Made by a program: the position numbers and the translations under genes. The notes beneath the pieces are model-generated. The model worked only from the letters and a program-made list of their open reading frames with translations. It was not told the origin of the DNA and did not search any database. Shown here piece after piece: positions 24,920 through 33,553 of a stretch of 64,000 nucleotides of DNA. Each line of letters starts with the position of its first letter. Positions within the stretch are counted from its first letter, which is position 1. Origin of the DNA: Thermomicrobiales bacterium (GTDB lineage: Bacteria; Chloroflexota; Chloroflexia; Thermomicrobiales; UBA6265); assembly GCA_020432165.1 (NCBI GenBank), contig JAGQGU010000007.1, positions 25,085 through 89,084 of the forward strand, read 5' to 3'.

Positions 24920-26035
24920 CTAGCGCTTTTTCTTTTTCTGCGATGTTTTCGTGGTCGCTGCCGGTTCGACCTCGACATCGATAATCTCGGTCTCATCGGT
25001 CTTGGCGTATTTGGTGGCAGCGTCCACCCGGCTCTGGTAATCGCTACGCTTGGCCGACTTCGCTGGTCCCTGCGGACTGGTCGTGCGCGTCGATTTGGCG
25101 GCAGCTGCGGCCTCATCGCGCTGACGTTGCGCTTCGGCTTGCTTCTGTTGTGCAGCTTCGGACTGCTTGGCCATCCATTCCTGGAACTTGCCCCTCTTCG
25201 GAGGCTCACCAGAAATGACCATCATCTCCTCGGCAGAGCGTGGGGCCACATAGCCGAGCCGACGATGCTCCGGCAACTCCGGCAGCCATGGGAACCAGCT
25301 ACCGAAGGCACCCCAGCCGGTGATCAACCACTGCTGCACCACCGAATAGACTGCCTGTGCCACCCAGTACAGCACCGGACCAGCAGCGAACCCCCACCCG
25401 AACAGCACCACCGAGAGTGGCATGAAGTTCATCATGGTGTTCATCATTTTTTGCTGCGGATCTGTGACCTGCTGATCTGCTGGTCGCATCATGCGGGCCT
25501 GGATGAACTGGAACAAGCCAGCCAACAGAGGCAGAATGTGCCATGGGTCAGCTTCACCGAGATTCGGGATCCAGAGGAATGCATCCGCCCAGTGGCCGGT
25601 GCCACTCTCGCTGAGCGGCCGGATAGCATGATAGACACCAAAAAAGATCGGCATCTGAATCAGCATCGGCAAACATCCAGCCATCGGGTTGATACCGTAT
25701 TGCTGGTAAAGCGCCATCTGCGCCTGTGATGCTGCCTGACGATCGTTCCCGTGCTTCTTCTGGATTTCCTTCAGTTTCGGTTGCAGTTCCTGCATCGCCT
25801 TGGACGAGCGGATCGATTTGATCGTGAGCGGCAGCATCAATGTCTTGATGATGATGGTGAAGACAATAATGGCGATACCACCGCTGTGGAACACATTCGC
25901 CAAGGCTTCCAGAAACCACTTAAGGAAATCGACGTACTGACTCCAGATGATGATACCGGGAACCATGGTGCCCAGACTCGAGGTGATATCAAGCACGAAC
26001 CGTGTACTCCTGTTGAAGTGCAGATGGCGCCACAT
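24920..26035 (-). CDS. yidC: YidC/Oxa1-family membrane protein insertase
   Basis: A 371-residue insertase that places proteins into the cytoplasmic membrane. The five-helix core starts with IIVFTIIIKTLMLPLTIKSIRSSKAMQELQPKLKEIQKKHG, including the hydrophilic-groove Arg region. It continues with CLPMLIQMPIFFGVYHAI and the later helices around VLFGWGFAAGPVLYW. The tail after the last helix is long, lysine-rich and ends KKKKR, probably ribosome-binding. There is no large periplasmic P1 domain, so it resembles Gram-positive-type YidC. ATG at 25966 is a plausible alternative start. Confidence 0.93.
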   Translation of the reverse strand: MWRHLHFNRSTRFVLDITSSLGTMVPGIIIWSQYVDFLKWFLEALANVFHSGGIAIIVFTIIIKTLMLPLTIKSIRSSKAMQELQPKLKEIQKKHGNDRQAASQAQMALYQQYGINPMAGCLPMLIQMPIFFGVYHAIRPLSESGTGHWADAFLWIPNLGEADPWHILPLLAGLFQFIQARMMRPADQQVTDPQQKMMNTMMNFMPLSVVLFGWGFAAGPVLYWVAQAVYSVVQQWLITGWGAFGSWFPWLPELPEHRRLGYVAPRSAEEMMVISGEPPKRGKFQEWMAKQSEAAQQKQAEAQRQRDEAAAAAKSTRTTSPQGPAKSAKRSDYQSRVDAATKYAKTDETEIIDVEVEPAATTKTSQKKKKR

Positions 26036-26134
26036 TGCGCCGGATCAGGATGTGAGCGACAAGACGCGCAGCGATGCTCGCCTGCGTTTGGCCGATGGGA
26101 ACCGACCACGATAACGACATAACACGAGCCAGAA

Positions 26135-26344
26135 TCACGGTACCGGATCCCAGCCACTACCGCCGAACGGATTGCAGCGCAGGATGCGCCAGACCGCCAG
26201 ACGTCCGCCTTTAAAGATACCGTACTTCTCGACCGCCTCGTAGGCATATTCCGAGCAGGTTGGTTGATATCGGCAAGCCGGGGGCAAGCCCGGGGATATT
26301 CGCTGTTTGTAGAAGCGCAGTAGCGCGAGGATGGGGCGTTTCAT
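26135..26344 (-). CDS. yidD: membrane protein insertion efficiency factor YidD
   Basis: A 69-residue YidD protein: [29 protein letters not shown], with the two conserved cysteines, then [30 protein letters not shown]. The family aids YidC-dependent insertion. It overlaps the rnpA end by four bases and precedes yidC by about 100 bases. Confidence 0.95.
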   Translation of the reverse strand: MKRPILALLRFYKQRISPGLPPACRYQPTCSEYAYEAVEKYGIFKGGRLAVWRILRCNPFGGSGWDPVP

Positions 26345-26751
26345 GGCTGATCGTCTCGCCAGGAGGTGGTAACAGGTCCGGCGGGTGAGGCGAGCTCCGT
26401 ATCAGGCCGGACCAGATCGGTACGCTGGAGGATGTTGATCAGATACGCCTGTGCTGTCTGGAGATCGGGCATCTCATCGAGACCGCCGCGGCAGATCACC
26501 GCGATATCGTGACCAGGCTTGAGGGCGGGATGATAGCCGCGCAATGCCTCACGCACGATGCGCTTCAGGCGATTCCGCTGCACGGAGTTGCCGCATTTCT
26601 TGCCAGCGATAACGGTGTAGCGATTCTGGGCTGGTTCGAGAGCATTGGGTATATAGCGCAGGACGATGGCGCGATGAGCCACGGAGCGACCGCGTGAGCG
26701 CACGCGTTTCACCTCGTGTTCCTCTCGCAATCGATACTTGCGCTCGACCAT
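26341..26751 (-). CDS. rnpA: ribonuclease P protein component
   Basis: A 136-residue RnpA, the protein cofactor of RNase P for tRNA 5' maturation. The RNR signature is clear in [22 protein letters not shown], preceded by [28 protein letters not shown]. The C-terminal ~25 residues ([17 protein letters not shown]) extend past the usual end. ATG at 26751 is chosen because GGAG lies five bases before it; ATG at 26766 is in frame but has no such site. It lies in the order rpmH-rnpA-yidD-yidC-jag. Confidence 0.95.
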   Translation of the reverse strand: MVERKYRLREEHEVKRVRSRGRSVAHRAIVLRYIPNALEPAQNRYTVIAGKKCGNSVQRNRLKRIVREALRGYHPALKPGHDIAVICRGGLDEMPDLQTAQAYLINILQRTDLVRPDTELASPAGPVTTSWRDDQP

Positions 26752-26875
26752 GGTGACTCCATGCAAACAGTGAACGCCGAGCCATACAGCCCGGCGTTCA
26801 TCGAAAAGGCAATCGACTCTCCCGGGCGTACAACCTGGGACTACCGCGTAACTCGCCGGACGAATCCGGAACAGG

Positions 26876-27046
26876 TTAGCGGTTCTGGGTGAATTTGCGC
26901 TCTTCGGCCACCGTCAGGGCGTGACGTCCCTTGCGGCGACGAGCGGCGAGCACATTACGGCCACCCTTGGTGGACATGCGCGAAAGGAAGCCAAATTTGC
27001 GGATACGCTTGATGCGCTTTGGCTGATAAGTACGCTTGGTGGACAC
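26876..27046 (-). CDS. rpmH: 50S ribosomal protein L34
   Basis: A short frame from GTG at 27046 to TAA at 26876-26878 encodes 56 residues: [19 protein letters not shown], then [20 protein letters not shown] and [16 protein letters not shown]. This is L34, with the K-R-T-Y-Q-P start and the G-R-x-V-L-x-x-R-R-x-K-G-R block. AGGAGA lies six bases before the GTG. L34 normally opens the cluster next to dnaA, but here the next gene upstream is not dnaA. Confidence 0.97.
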   Translation of the reverse strand: MSTKRTYQPKRIKRIRKFGFLSRMSTKGGRNVLAARRRKGRHALTVAEERKFTQNR

Positions 27047-27157
27047 GCGAGTTCTCCTCTATCGACTCAATGACATCCCGTCATACCAGGGTCATATTAC
27101 TTGGTGGGCAGCCGATTGCGGCCGGTGAAAGGCGGGGAGCGGAACATCGCGATTGCG

Positions 27158-27604
27158 TCACACACGCCTCACCACCGGGCGTATTTGCCCGGCGCATACG
27201 AGAGGTGAGTATAGGCGGTGGGGAGGGATCGCGTCAATGTCGGGTGGAGCGTACATTGGCATTCGTTCGCGGCGAACCGGCATCGAGGATGCATCATAAA
27301 TTTCCATCCTCGTCTTGTCAGCCTCAGTCTTGAAACTTGCATTACGAAGAGCACTTGTCATTACCAGTTGAGCTGGTCGTCCAAGTGCAGCGGCAAGCTC
27401 ATCTTCATAATCCTGATAGCGAGAGAGAAAGAATCCGAACTCATATCCATCTGGGTAGTGGACGATAAAATCGACATCCGAGCGCGCGGGATCGAACGCC
27501 TCGGTCATTGCTGATCCGAATATCTCCAGCTTCTCAATGCCGTATTTCTCGCTAATCTCCCGAATCTCTTCGAGATGCATAGCCACCAAGTGATGGAGTG
27601 CCAT
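27158..27604 (-). CDS. MNT-type nucleotidyltransferase (MntA-like), orphan
   Basis: A 148-residue protein whose first ~100 residues form a minimal nucleotidyltransferase. The catalytic pattern is EIFGSAMTEAFDPARSDVDFIVHY, with the GS motif and D-x-D pair. Such proteins are usually antitoxins that AMPylate a HEPN toxin encoded next door, but I find no HEPN gene on either side. The last ~40 residues (RRERMPMYAPPDIDAIPPHR...) do not look like the family and may come from a decayed downstream region. AGGAG lies five bases before the start. Confidence 0.75.
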   Translation of the reverse strand: MALHHLVAMHLEEIREISEKYGIEKLEIFGSAMTEAFDPARSDVDFIVHYPDGYEFGFFLSRYQDYEDELAAALGRPAQLVMTSALRNASFKTEADKTRMEIYDASSMPVRRERMPMYAPPDIDAIPPHRLYSPLVCAGQIRPVVRRV

Positions 27605-27698
27605 ATCGTCTCCTGTTCAACTCCGTGATCCCAGTATACCGATCCTGTAGCCAGGCGAGGATCTGGTTCAAAAGCCGTCAGCTTCAGACTCGCGTTGC

Positions 27699-27726
27699 AG
27701 CCCGTGGATGAATCACGGGCTACGTA
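27699..27726 (+). repeat. dispersed palindromic repeat with CTACGT tail
   Basis: GCCCGTG (27700-27706) and CACGGGC (27714-27720) form a 7-bp stem followed by TACGTATG, so the tail reads CTACGT. It overlaps the 3' end of the EboE-like gene (stop at 27720-27722). Confidence 0.6.
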
Positions 27727-28871
27727 TGTTGTGCTTCCACCCACTCGGCTTCGCGAGTGATCATATCCGGAATCGCGCCAGCATCTTCCACTACCGCCCA
27801 ATTCGCTGACCGCAATTCGACCAACCCCGTTTCCACCCCGCGTGCCGCTATCTCTCGCAACCAGGAGGCTGTTACCGGCCGGGTTGAGCGCAGCAAATCA
27901 TACCTGTCTGCCAGCACCGGAGCATGGGTATGTATTCGCCAGGTCTGCCCTATGGCGGTATCGATAGCGGCAATTGCATCCGGCAGATCTTCGAACTGCT
28001 CACCAGTCTTGCTAACAACCTGCTGGGAGAGCGTCGGACTCACCAGCGCGCGCAACACCTCGGTGAGAACGGCTCGCTCCCGATCGTCAAGGGGAATATC
28101 ACACTCCAGAGCCGCTGAGACCTGTAATCGGCCAATCTTTACACCGGCATCCAGAAATCGTTGTAGTGAGGTTGCCGGATCATCCCACACTACAGCCGCG
28201 TGCGCGGTATCCAGTGCCAGCCGCACATGTCGCAGCACTGTCTCAGCAGCAGTACCATCGGTAATCGACATACGATCGCTGAGCATGGCCGCGCCCCGTA
28301 CGACTAACCATTGCTCCCAGAAGCGGACAATATCATCGGTATTGCGCAGGAGGCTTCCTGGCTCCGCCTCGAGATCGAGATGGATGGTGAGCCCGGTCTT
28401 CTCCCGAATCGTGACCAGATGCTGCACCACACGCATCACGTTCAGCGTTAGTGCTGCCCAGTTGCCCGGCATGGAGGCATCCACCCATCGCCGATGACTA
28501 AGCGCACTGGTGGTGATGGAGAACTCGTCCGTGGTGGCCAGTTCCACCGCCAGATTCGCTGCCGCGAACATGGCACTGAGCCGCTCCTCGCTACGCCAAT
28601 CGGGATGATGAACCTGCTCCTTGGTACCACCCATGAGACTTACCGCGCTAAACCCGACCAGATCGAGATCGTATTCACCCAGAATCGCCTTGAGATTGCG
28701 GGCAGTAAAGTGCGGATCGCCCAACGCCACCTGTGACACTCGTAAACTGACGCTATGGAGCCTGTCACCAGATATCGCGAGATTCCAGGGTGCGATCGAA
28801 TCGCGAATTGTTGCCTGCATGTCAGCAAACGACATCACTGGCTTCATTTGACCCACATGAGCAATCTGCAT
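27720..28871 (-). CDS. EboE-like TIM-barrel protein (xylose-isomerase fold)
   Basis: A 383-residue protein resembling the metabolite-traffic protein EboE. Supporting blocks are VSLMGGTKEQVHHPDWRSEERL, VREKTGLTIHLDLEAEPGSLLRNT-like text (IREKTG, HLDLEAEPGS), LALDTAHAAVVWDDP, GVKIGRLQVSAALE, and TLSQQVVSKTGEQFEDLPDAI with WRIHTHAPVL. The E and H residues in these blocks match a metal-binding TIM barrel of the AP-endonuclease-2/xylose isomerase superfamily. No other ebo gene is nearby. Start taken at 28871 with GGGGA upstream; 28889 is possible. Confidence 0.62.
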   Translation of the reverse strand: MQIAHVGQMKPVMSFADMQATIRDSIAPWNLAISGDRLHSVSLRVSQVALGDPHFTARNLKAILGEYDLDLVGFSAVSLMGGTKEQVHHPDWRSEERLSAMFAAANLAVELATTDEFSITTSALSHRRWVDASMPGNWAALTLNVMRVVQHLVTIREKTGLTIHLDLEAEPGSLLRNTDDIVRFWEQWLVVRGAAMLSDRMSITDGTAAETVLRHVRLALDTAHAAVVWDDPATSLQRFLDAGVKIGRLQVSAALECDIPLDDRERAVLTEVLRALVSPTLSQQVVSKTGEQFEDLPDAIAAIDTAIGQTWRIHTHAPVLADRYDLLRSTRPVTASWLREIAARGVETGLVELRSANWAVVEDAGAIPDMITREAEWVEAQHT

Positions 28872-29031
28872 CATTTCCCCTGCTTTCATCGTGTTATCGG
28901 TCTCACTTCAGACAATGCACTATCGTTCATGGATGTGCCTGGGCGTTGACCTTTGCTGACTGGTTCATCAACGTAAATTCCGACAGTTTCCTGTCTTCTC
29001 ACTGACCAGTTGTCACCGTCAGTAGAGGTAT

Positions 29032-29426
29032 TGTGGATAGTTCCCCACCAGGTGGTGCATAACCATGGCATTTTGGGGATAACTTCCCGTCGATTGTGAG
29101 GATTTCATTAACCGGCAGGGAATGGTTGTCAACAATCCATCTTCGTCATTCGGGATTGTCACACCTGCCGAAACTTCCGTCAGTGGAGCTCCGGGACAAC
29201 CTGGAGGTTTATCCACACCGGAATTCTGGCCGCCATTTCGGCAAGATCGCCAGCTATCCACACTATCCACACTGACTATTACATACGACGATATACATAT
29301 CCAAATGAAAAGAATTAGGCCACAGAGGGGTCCACCCAGTCACGGTCTGGCAAACAGCACAATCTCTCCGATCTGGTAGCCGGCAATCTCGAATGAGGAC
29401 GATTCCTGTCCCCACACCTCTCCACA
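29032..29426. other. oriC: candidate chromosomal replication origin (oriC) with DnaA-box cluster
   Basis: The 600-base gap between two genes holds a perfect DnaA box TTATCCACA (29209-29217). Two adjacent CTATCCACA boxes lie at 29254-29262 and 29263-29271. The same box occurs inverted, as TGTGGATAG, at 29032-29040. Two one-mismatch relatives are TGGGGATAA (29074-29082) and CTCTCCACA (29418-29426). Directly after the box pair comes an A+T-rich stretch (29272-29320), a candidate unwinding element. The rpmH-rnpA-yidD-yidC-jag cluster lies 2 kb away and points away from it, as near many origins. dnaA is not here. No convincing open frame fills the gap. Confidence 0.68.
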
Positions 29427-29474
29427 CTACTCCTGACACCACTATTGGCAAATGCGTGTGTGAAGGAGGCAAGT

Positions 29475-29870
29475 ATGTTCAAAGGACTAACCACGATTCG
29501 CTATCACGCTGCTGATCTGGATGCTGCCAAGGAGTGGTATACCGAGGTGCTTGGTATCGAGCCGTATTTTCAGGTGCCAGGGTATATCGAGTTTCGGATC
29601 GGACCTTTGCAGTCCGAGCTTGGGATCATGCAGCATCCAACGCCCGTCCCAGAAGGTGTGGTGATGTACTGGGCGGTGGATGATTTGGAGCAGAGCGTTG
29701 CTCGCCTTGAGGAGCTGGGAGCAACGGTGAAAGAACCAATTCGGAATTTTGGTGATAATGGTTTCCGGGCCGCTACGATGATAGATCCATTCGGGAATCT
29801 GGTGGGTGTGATGGAGAATCCTCACTACGAAGGTATCCTCGAGGCTGTCGGAGATCAGATCGTCGGCTGA
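29475..29870 (+). CDS. VOC-superfamily (glyoxalase-like) protein
   Basis: A 131-residue vicinal-oxygen-chelate protein. The two beta-alpha-beta modules are visible as TTIRYHAADLDAAKEWYTEVLGIEPYFQ...YIEFRIG and YWAVDDLEQSVARLEELGATVKEPI...RAATMIDPFGNLVGVMENP. His, Glu and other potential ligands are present, but the reaction is unknown. Many such proteins are lyases, dioxygenases or resistance proteins. GGAGG lies five bases before the start. Its stop overlaps the end of the convergent rlmN gene by 16 bases. Confidence 0.82.
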   Translation: MFKGLTTIRYHAADLDAAKEWYTEVLGIEPYFQVPGYIEFRIGPLQSELGIMQHPTPVPEGVVMYWAVDDLEQSVARLEELGATVKEPIRNFGDNGFRAATMIDPFGNLVGVMENPHYEGILEAVGDQIVG

Positions 29871-30976
29871 ACCCCGGACTTCCCTCGGCTCGCTTCGTAG
29901 CGGGCACGCAGTTGACCGCAGGCGGCATCAATCTCAACACCGCGACTGTAACGAACGGTCGTCGGCACACCGTGGCTCTGCACAATGGCAGCAAAGCGAT
30001 CGATCATCTCCACCGTTGGTCGTTCGAAATCCAGTACTTCCACCGGATTGAAGGGAATGACATTGACGTGGCAAAGGCGGCCACGCAGAAGCGTTCCCAG
30101 TTCGTGGGCGGTCTCATCGCTATTGTTGATGCCATTCATAAGCGCGTACTCGAAGCTGATGCGCCGACCGGTCTTGGCAATATAGCGATCGCAGGCAGCG
30201 AGAAGCTCCTCGACCGGCCACCGACCATTTACCGGCACGAGCTGGCCACGCAGATCGTTGTTGGGTGCGTGCAGGCTAACGGCGAGATTGAGTTGGAGTG
30301 GTTCCTCGGCGAGGGCGTCGATGCGAGGCACGATACCCGATGTGCTCACCGTGATGCGGCGGGCACCAAAGTTGAGGCCGCGAGGATCGTGGATGATATT
30401 GATGAACTTCATCGTCTCGGCGTAGTTCTGCAGCGGTTCGCCCATACCCATCATCACGAGGTTGGTGAGATTACGTCCGAGGCGCTTTGCCTGGCGAGCG
30501 GCATCGACCGTCTGTTGGACGATTTCCCCAGCGCTGAGGCTACGGGTGAGTCCGCCTAACCCGGTTGCGCAAAAAGCACAGCCGACCGCACACCCAACCT
30601 GGCAGCTGACACAGACCGTGGCGCGATCCGGATAGAGCATCAGCACGGTTTCGACGACCTGGCCATCAAAGGTCTCATAGAGCAGCTTGTAGGTATCACC
30701 ATCGTCCGTCACCTTGCTATCGACCATGGTCATGGTGCGAAAGGGAAGATGCTCCTCCAACTGATCCTGCAATGCTGCCGGCAGATTCTTCATCTCGGCG
30801 TAGGATTCCACGAAGTGTTCGTAACCCCAGTTGTACATCTGCTTCGCGCGGAACGCGGGTGCGCCGATCTCCTGAAGCTTTGCGGCAAGCTCTTCTATGG
30901 AAAGATCGTAGAAGCCGACCAATCGTTTGCGGCGGGAGACAGGCATGATGGGAAGCGTAGGTGTGGAATCGGACAT
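29855..30976 (-). CDS. rlmN: dual-specificity 23S rRNA/tRNA adenine-C2 methyltransferase
   Basis: A 373-residue radical-SAM enzyme that methylates A2503 of 23S rRNA and A37 of some tRNAs. The N-terminal accessory domain has RAKQMYNWGYEHFVESYAEMKNLP. The iron-sulfur motif is in CQVGCAVGCAFCATG (C-x3-C-x2-C). Downstream are NLVMMGMGEPLQNY and the C-terminal RYSRGVEIDAACGQLR, which carries the catalytic Cys. Length is typical of RlmN. The start is ATG at 30976. It runs against the general strand direction of the neighbours and overlaps the VOC gene at the 3' ends. Confidence 0.96.
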   Translation of the reverse strand: MSDSTPTLPIMPVSRRKRLVGFYDLSIEELAAKLQEIGAPAFRAKQMYNWGYEHFVESYAEMKNLPAALQDQLEEHLPFRTMTMVDSKVTDDGDTYKLLYETFDGQVVETVLMLYPDRATVCVSCQVGCAVGCAFCATGLGGLTRSLSAGEIVQQTVDAARQAKRLGRNLTNLVMMGMGEPLQNYAETMKFINIIHDPRGLNFGARRITVSTSGIVPRIDALAEEPLQLNLAVSLHAPNNDLRGQLVPVNGRWPVEELLAACDRYIAKTGRRISFEYALMNGINNSDETAHELGTLLRGRLCHVNVIPFNPVEVLDFERPTVEMIDRFAAIVQSHGVPTTVRYSRGVEIDAACGQLRARYEASRGKSGVQPTI

Positions 30977-31065
30977 TGGGTACTCGTGGACGAAAACGGG
31001 GCAAGGTGTCGACGGTGCGACGGCCTCATTTTACCATTGCCGCAATATCACGATGGAGTTTGGGC

Positions 31066-31818
31066 ATGAGGATCGATATCAATAGCGATATGGGCGAGGG
31101 ATTTGGTGCCTGGTCGATGGGCGATGATGCTGCGCTCCTCAAAAGCGTGAGCAGCGCCAATATCGCTTGTGGCTTCCATGCTGGCGATCCTCGGGTGATG
31201 TTTCGCACCGTCCAGGCGTGTGCGGAAGCCGGGGTTGCCATCGGTGCGCATCCAGGCTTCCCGGATCTGGTTGGATTCGGGCGGCGACCCATGCAATGCT
31301 CTGCGGATGAGCTCCGGACAGATGTGATCTACCAGATCGGGGCGCTGCAGGCGATGTGTACTGCGGTCGGTGTGGAACTTCACCATGTCAAGCCTCATGG
31401 CGCGATGTACAACATGGCAGCAGCCGATTACGAGATGTCCGTAGCGATCATCGATGCCGTTGCCACAACGATGAGCAGTCCGCTGATCTATGCGCAGGCA
31501 GGCTCCGAGACTGCTCGCGCTGCCGGGATTGCCGGGGTACAGGTCGCCTGCGAAGTCTTCGCTGATCGCGCATATCTGGGGAACGGGCAACTGGCACCGC
31601 GGTCCTTGTCTGGTGCGCTGCTTCACGATGTGGAGGCGATCACGGCTCGTGCGATTCGCATGGTACACGGGCAACCGATCCCGACGATCGATAGGGGAGA
31701 GATTGTGCTGAACTGCGACACCATTTGCGTACATGGTGACACCGAAGAGGCAGTTGAGATCGCAAAGACGCTGCGAGAATCACTGGAATCCGCGGGATTT
31801 ACCGTTTCCCCGCTATGA
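31066..31818 (+). CDS. pxpA: 5-oxoprolinase subunit A (LamB/YcsF family)
   Basis: A 250-residue PxpA subunit of the ATP-dependent 5-oxoprolinase, which opens pyroglutamate to glutamate. Family blocks are MRIDINSDMGEGFGAW, SANIACGFHAGDPRVM, AIGAHPGFPDLVGFGRR and HHVKPHGAMYN. ATG at 31066 follows GGAG; the longer frame starts inside the rlmN upstream region. Its stop overlaps the next gene by four bases (ATGA), so PxpA and the fused PxpB-PxpC are co-translated. Pyroglutamate arises spontaneously from glutamine, so this is a salvage function. Confidence 0.95.
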   Translation: MRIDINSDMGEGFGAWSMGDDAALLKSVSSANIACGFHAGDPRVMFRTVQACAEAGVAIGAHPGFPDLVGFGRRPMQCSADELRTDVIYQIGALQAMCTAVGVELHHVKPHGAMYNMAAADYEMSVAIIDAVATTMSSPLIYAQAGSETARAAGIAGVQVACEVFADRAYLGNGQLAPRSLSGALLHDVEAITARAIRMVHGQPIPTIDRGEIVLNCDTICVHGDTEEAVEIAKTLRESLESAGFTVSPL

Positions 31819-33386
31819 ACAGTTATCCCCACCATATCGACATCTGTGCTGGTGCGATGCTCTTTGTCGTCAGCGATTCTATGGATGTCGATATTACCCG
31901 CAGAATGGCGGAACTCGTCCGCCGCCTGGATACATATACGGACGATGCCATCATCGAGATTATCCCGTCCTATGGCTCCGTTTTAGTCATCTACGATGAA
32001 TCCGTAACGACACCATCTATACTGTCAACCCGCCTTTATGCTGAATGGAACCAATGCCTATTACCCACGGTAAGCACAGAGGGAGATATCGTCACTGTCG
32101 ATGTCGTTTACGGGGATAGCTATGGGGATGATTTGGCGAACGTATCGGCAGTTACCGGGAAGTCCGTTGACGAAGTCATAACACTTCATGTCAGTACGAG
32201 CTATACCGTGGGCGCGGTGGGATTCTCTCCAGGATTTACGTACCTTATCGGTTTGCCTCCCGAGTTGACGACACCACGCCGCACAAAACCACGGTTGCGA
32301 GTACCCGCCGGAAGTGTCGGTATCGGTGGTGCGCAAACTGGAATCTACGCATTGCCATCGTCCGGCGGTTGGAATCTGATTGGCCGCACAAATACCACGC
32401 TTTTCGATCCTGCCGCTGATCCACCAGTGCGCCTGAAGCTGGGCGATAGTATCCGTTTCCATTCAGTGGATTCGCTTGAGTTCGCTGAGCCGGAGAGGTC
32501 TCATCCCGAAGGTGATGGTCCTGTCGAGGTGCTGTCGCCTGGAATGCAGACAACTGTTCAAGATATGGGACGTTACGGTTTTGCCAGAAGTGGTTTTGCC
32601 ACTGATGGCGCGGCGGATCGGGCGAGCCTGGCAGCTGCGAATCGTCTGGTTGGAAACCTTGCTCACACTGCCGCACTGGAATGCACATACGTCGGGCCTC
32701 ATCTGCGTTTTCATAGACGACTGGCGCTCGCTCTCTACGGTGCCGATCTCGGTGCGAGGCTGAATAGTCGTGATCTTCACAGCGGTCGCCGCTTCGAGGT
32801 GATGCCGGGTGACGAGCTCACTTTTGCACCTGTGGCTGGAGCGGTGGGCGCCCGCGCCTATCTGGCGGTGAGGGGTGGTTACGATGTGCCCCTCGTGCTT
32901 GGAAGTGCGAGTACAAATCTGATAGCGGGTATCGGTGGCTGGCATGGTCGGGCACTGTTGACTGGTGATCGACTCGGTGTGGGGCAGCGAGCGCTGCCGT
33001 CGCGACCGTTTATGCCCGGAATAGGAGAGGCCTCTCACAATCTTGCTTTGCCCTTTCGGGTGCAACCGGGTCCGCAGCGGGAGAGATTTGGTGACGATAT
33101 CTGGCAACGACTGCTTGAAAGCACATTCACCGTCAGCCAGGATGCCAACCGCGTGGGTTTACGACTGGATGGTCTGCCGCTTCCTCCGCTTACCGGCGCC
33201 GATATCCTCAGCGAGGGGATTACGACCGGGAGTATCCAGATTACGGGTGAAGGACAACCGATTGTGATGCTGCCTGGGCATGCAACGATCGGTGGCTATA
33301 CCAAGATCGCCACGGTGATCCCGCAGGATTGGGATCGGTTGGGTCAGCTTTCGCCGGGCGACGAGGTGAGATTCGTCTCTGTCTGA
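31815..33386 (+). CDS. pxpBC: 5-oxoprolinase subunits B and C fused (KipI-KipA)
   Basis: A 523-residue fusion. Residues ~1-215 are the KipI/PxpB part, with VGAVGFSPGFTYLIGLPPEL and VPAGSVGIGGAQTGIYALPSSGGWNLIGRT. Residues ~225-523 are the KipA/PxpC biotin-carboxylase-like part, starting VEVLSPGMQTTVQDMGRYG. Its later blocks are ECTYVGPHLRF, RAYLAVRGGYDVPLVLGSAS and the ending GGYTKIATVIPQDWDRLGQLSPGDEVRF. In most bacteria B and C are separate genes. Fusion is also known and fixes the 1:1 ratio of the complex. Translationally coupled to pxpA. Confidence 0.93.
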   Translation: MNSYPHHIDICAGAMLFVVSDSMDVDITRRMAELVRRLDTYTDDAIIEIIPSYGSVLVIYDESVTTPSILSTRLYAEWNQCLLPTVSTEGDIVTVDVVYGDSYGDDLANVSAVTGKSVDEVITLHVSTSYTVGAVGFSPGFTYLIGLPPELTTPRRTKPRLRVPAGSVGIGGAQTGIYALPSSGGWNLIGRTNTTLFDPAADPPVRLKLGDSIRFHSVDSLEFAEPERSHPEGDGPVEVLSPGMQTTVQDMGRYGFARSGFATDGAADRASLAAANRLVGNLAHTAALECTYVGPHLRFHRRLALALYGADLGARLNSRDLHSGRRFEVMPGDELTFAPVAGAVGARAYLAVRGGYDVPLVLGSASTNLIAGIGGWHGRALLTGDRLGVGQRALPSRPFMPGIGEASHNLALPFRVQPGPQRERFGDDIWQRLLESTFTVSQDANRVGLRLDGLPLPPLTGADILSEGITTGSIQITGEGQPIVMLPGHATIGGYTKIATVIPQDWDRLGQLSPGDEVRFVSV

Positions 33387-33417
33387 AGCAGTTTCGGTAG
33401 TCGATAACCACTGGTAG

Positions 33418-33483
33418 CACCGCATTTCATATGCGGTGTCTGCATTTCACATGAGGTGACAGAATTTTATCTGCGGTGACCTG
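33418..33483. repeat. 20-base tandem repeats with hairpin
   Basis: Three adjacent units lie at 33423-33442, 33443-33462 and 33463-33483. The shared pattern is A-T-T-T-y-A-T/C-n-T-G-n-G-G-T-G followed by W/ACTG or similar. An 8-bp stem (CACCGCAT at 33418-33425 with ATGCGGTG at 33431-33438) covers the first unit. A fourth, isolated unit occurs at 42709-42730. They lie between pxpBC and the metallo-hydrolase gene. Confidence 0.7.
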
Positions 33484-33553
33484 ATTTCGACATCCATTTC
33501 CCATCGCTGGGATGTACAGTAAATCCAACCAATTACTGACGAAGGAGCCATCC

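Noticed and set aside
27505..27801. Possible HEPN partner of the MntA-like gene
   Set aside because: The short frame lacks the R-x4-6-H motif and overlaps two well-supported genes and a repeat.
28890..29474. Coding potential in the putative origin
   Set aside because: Only short frames without ribosome binding sites or domain signatures exist there, while DnaA-box density explains the region better.
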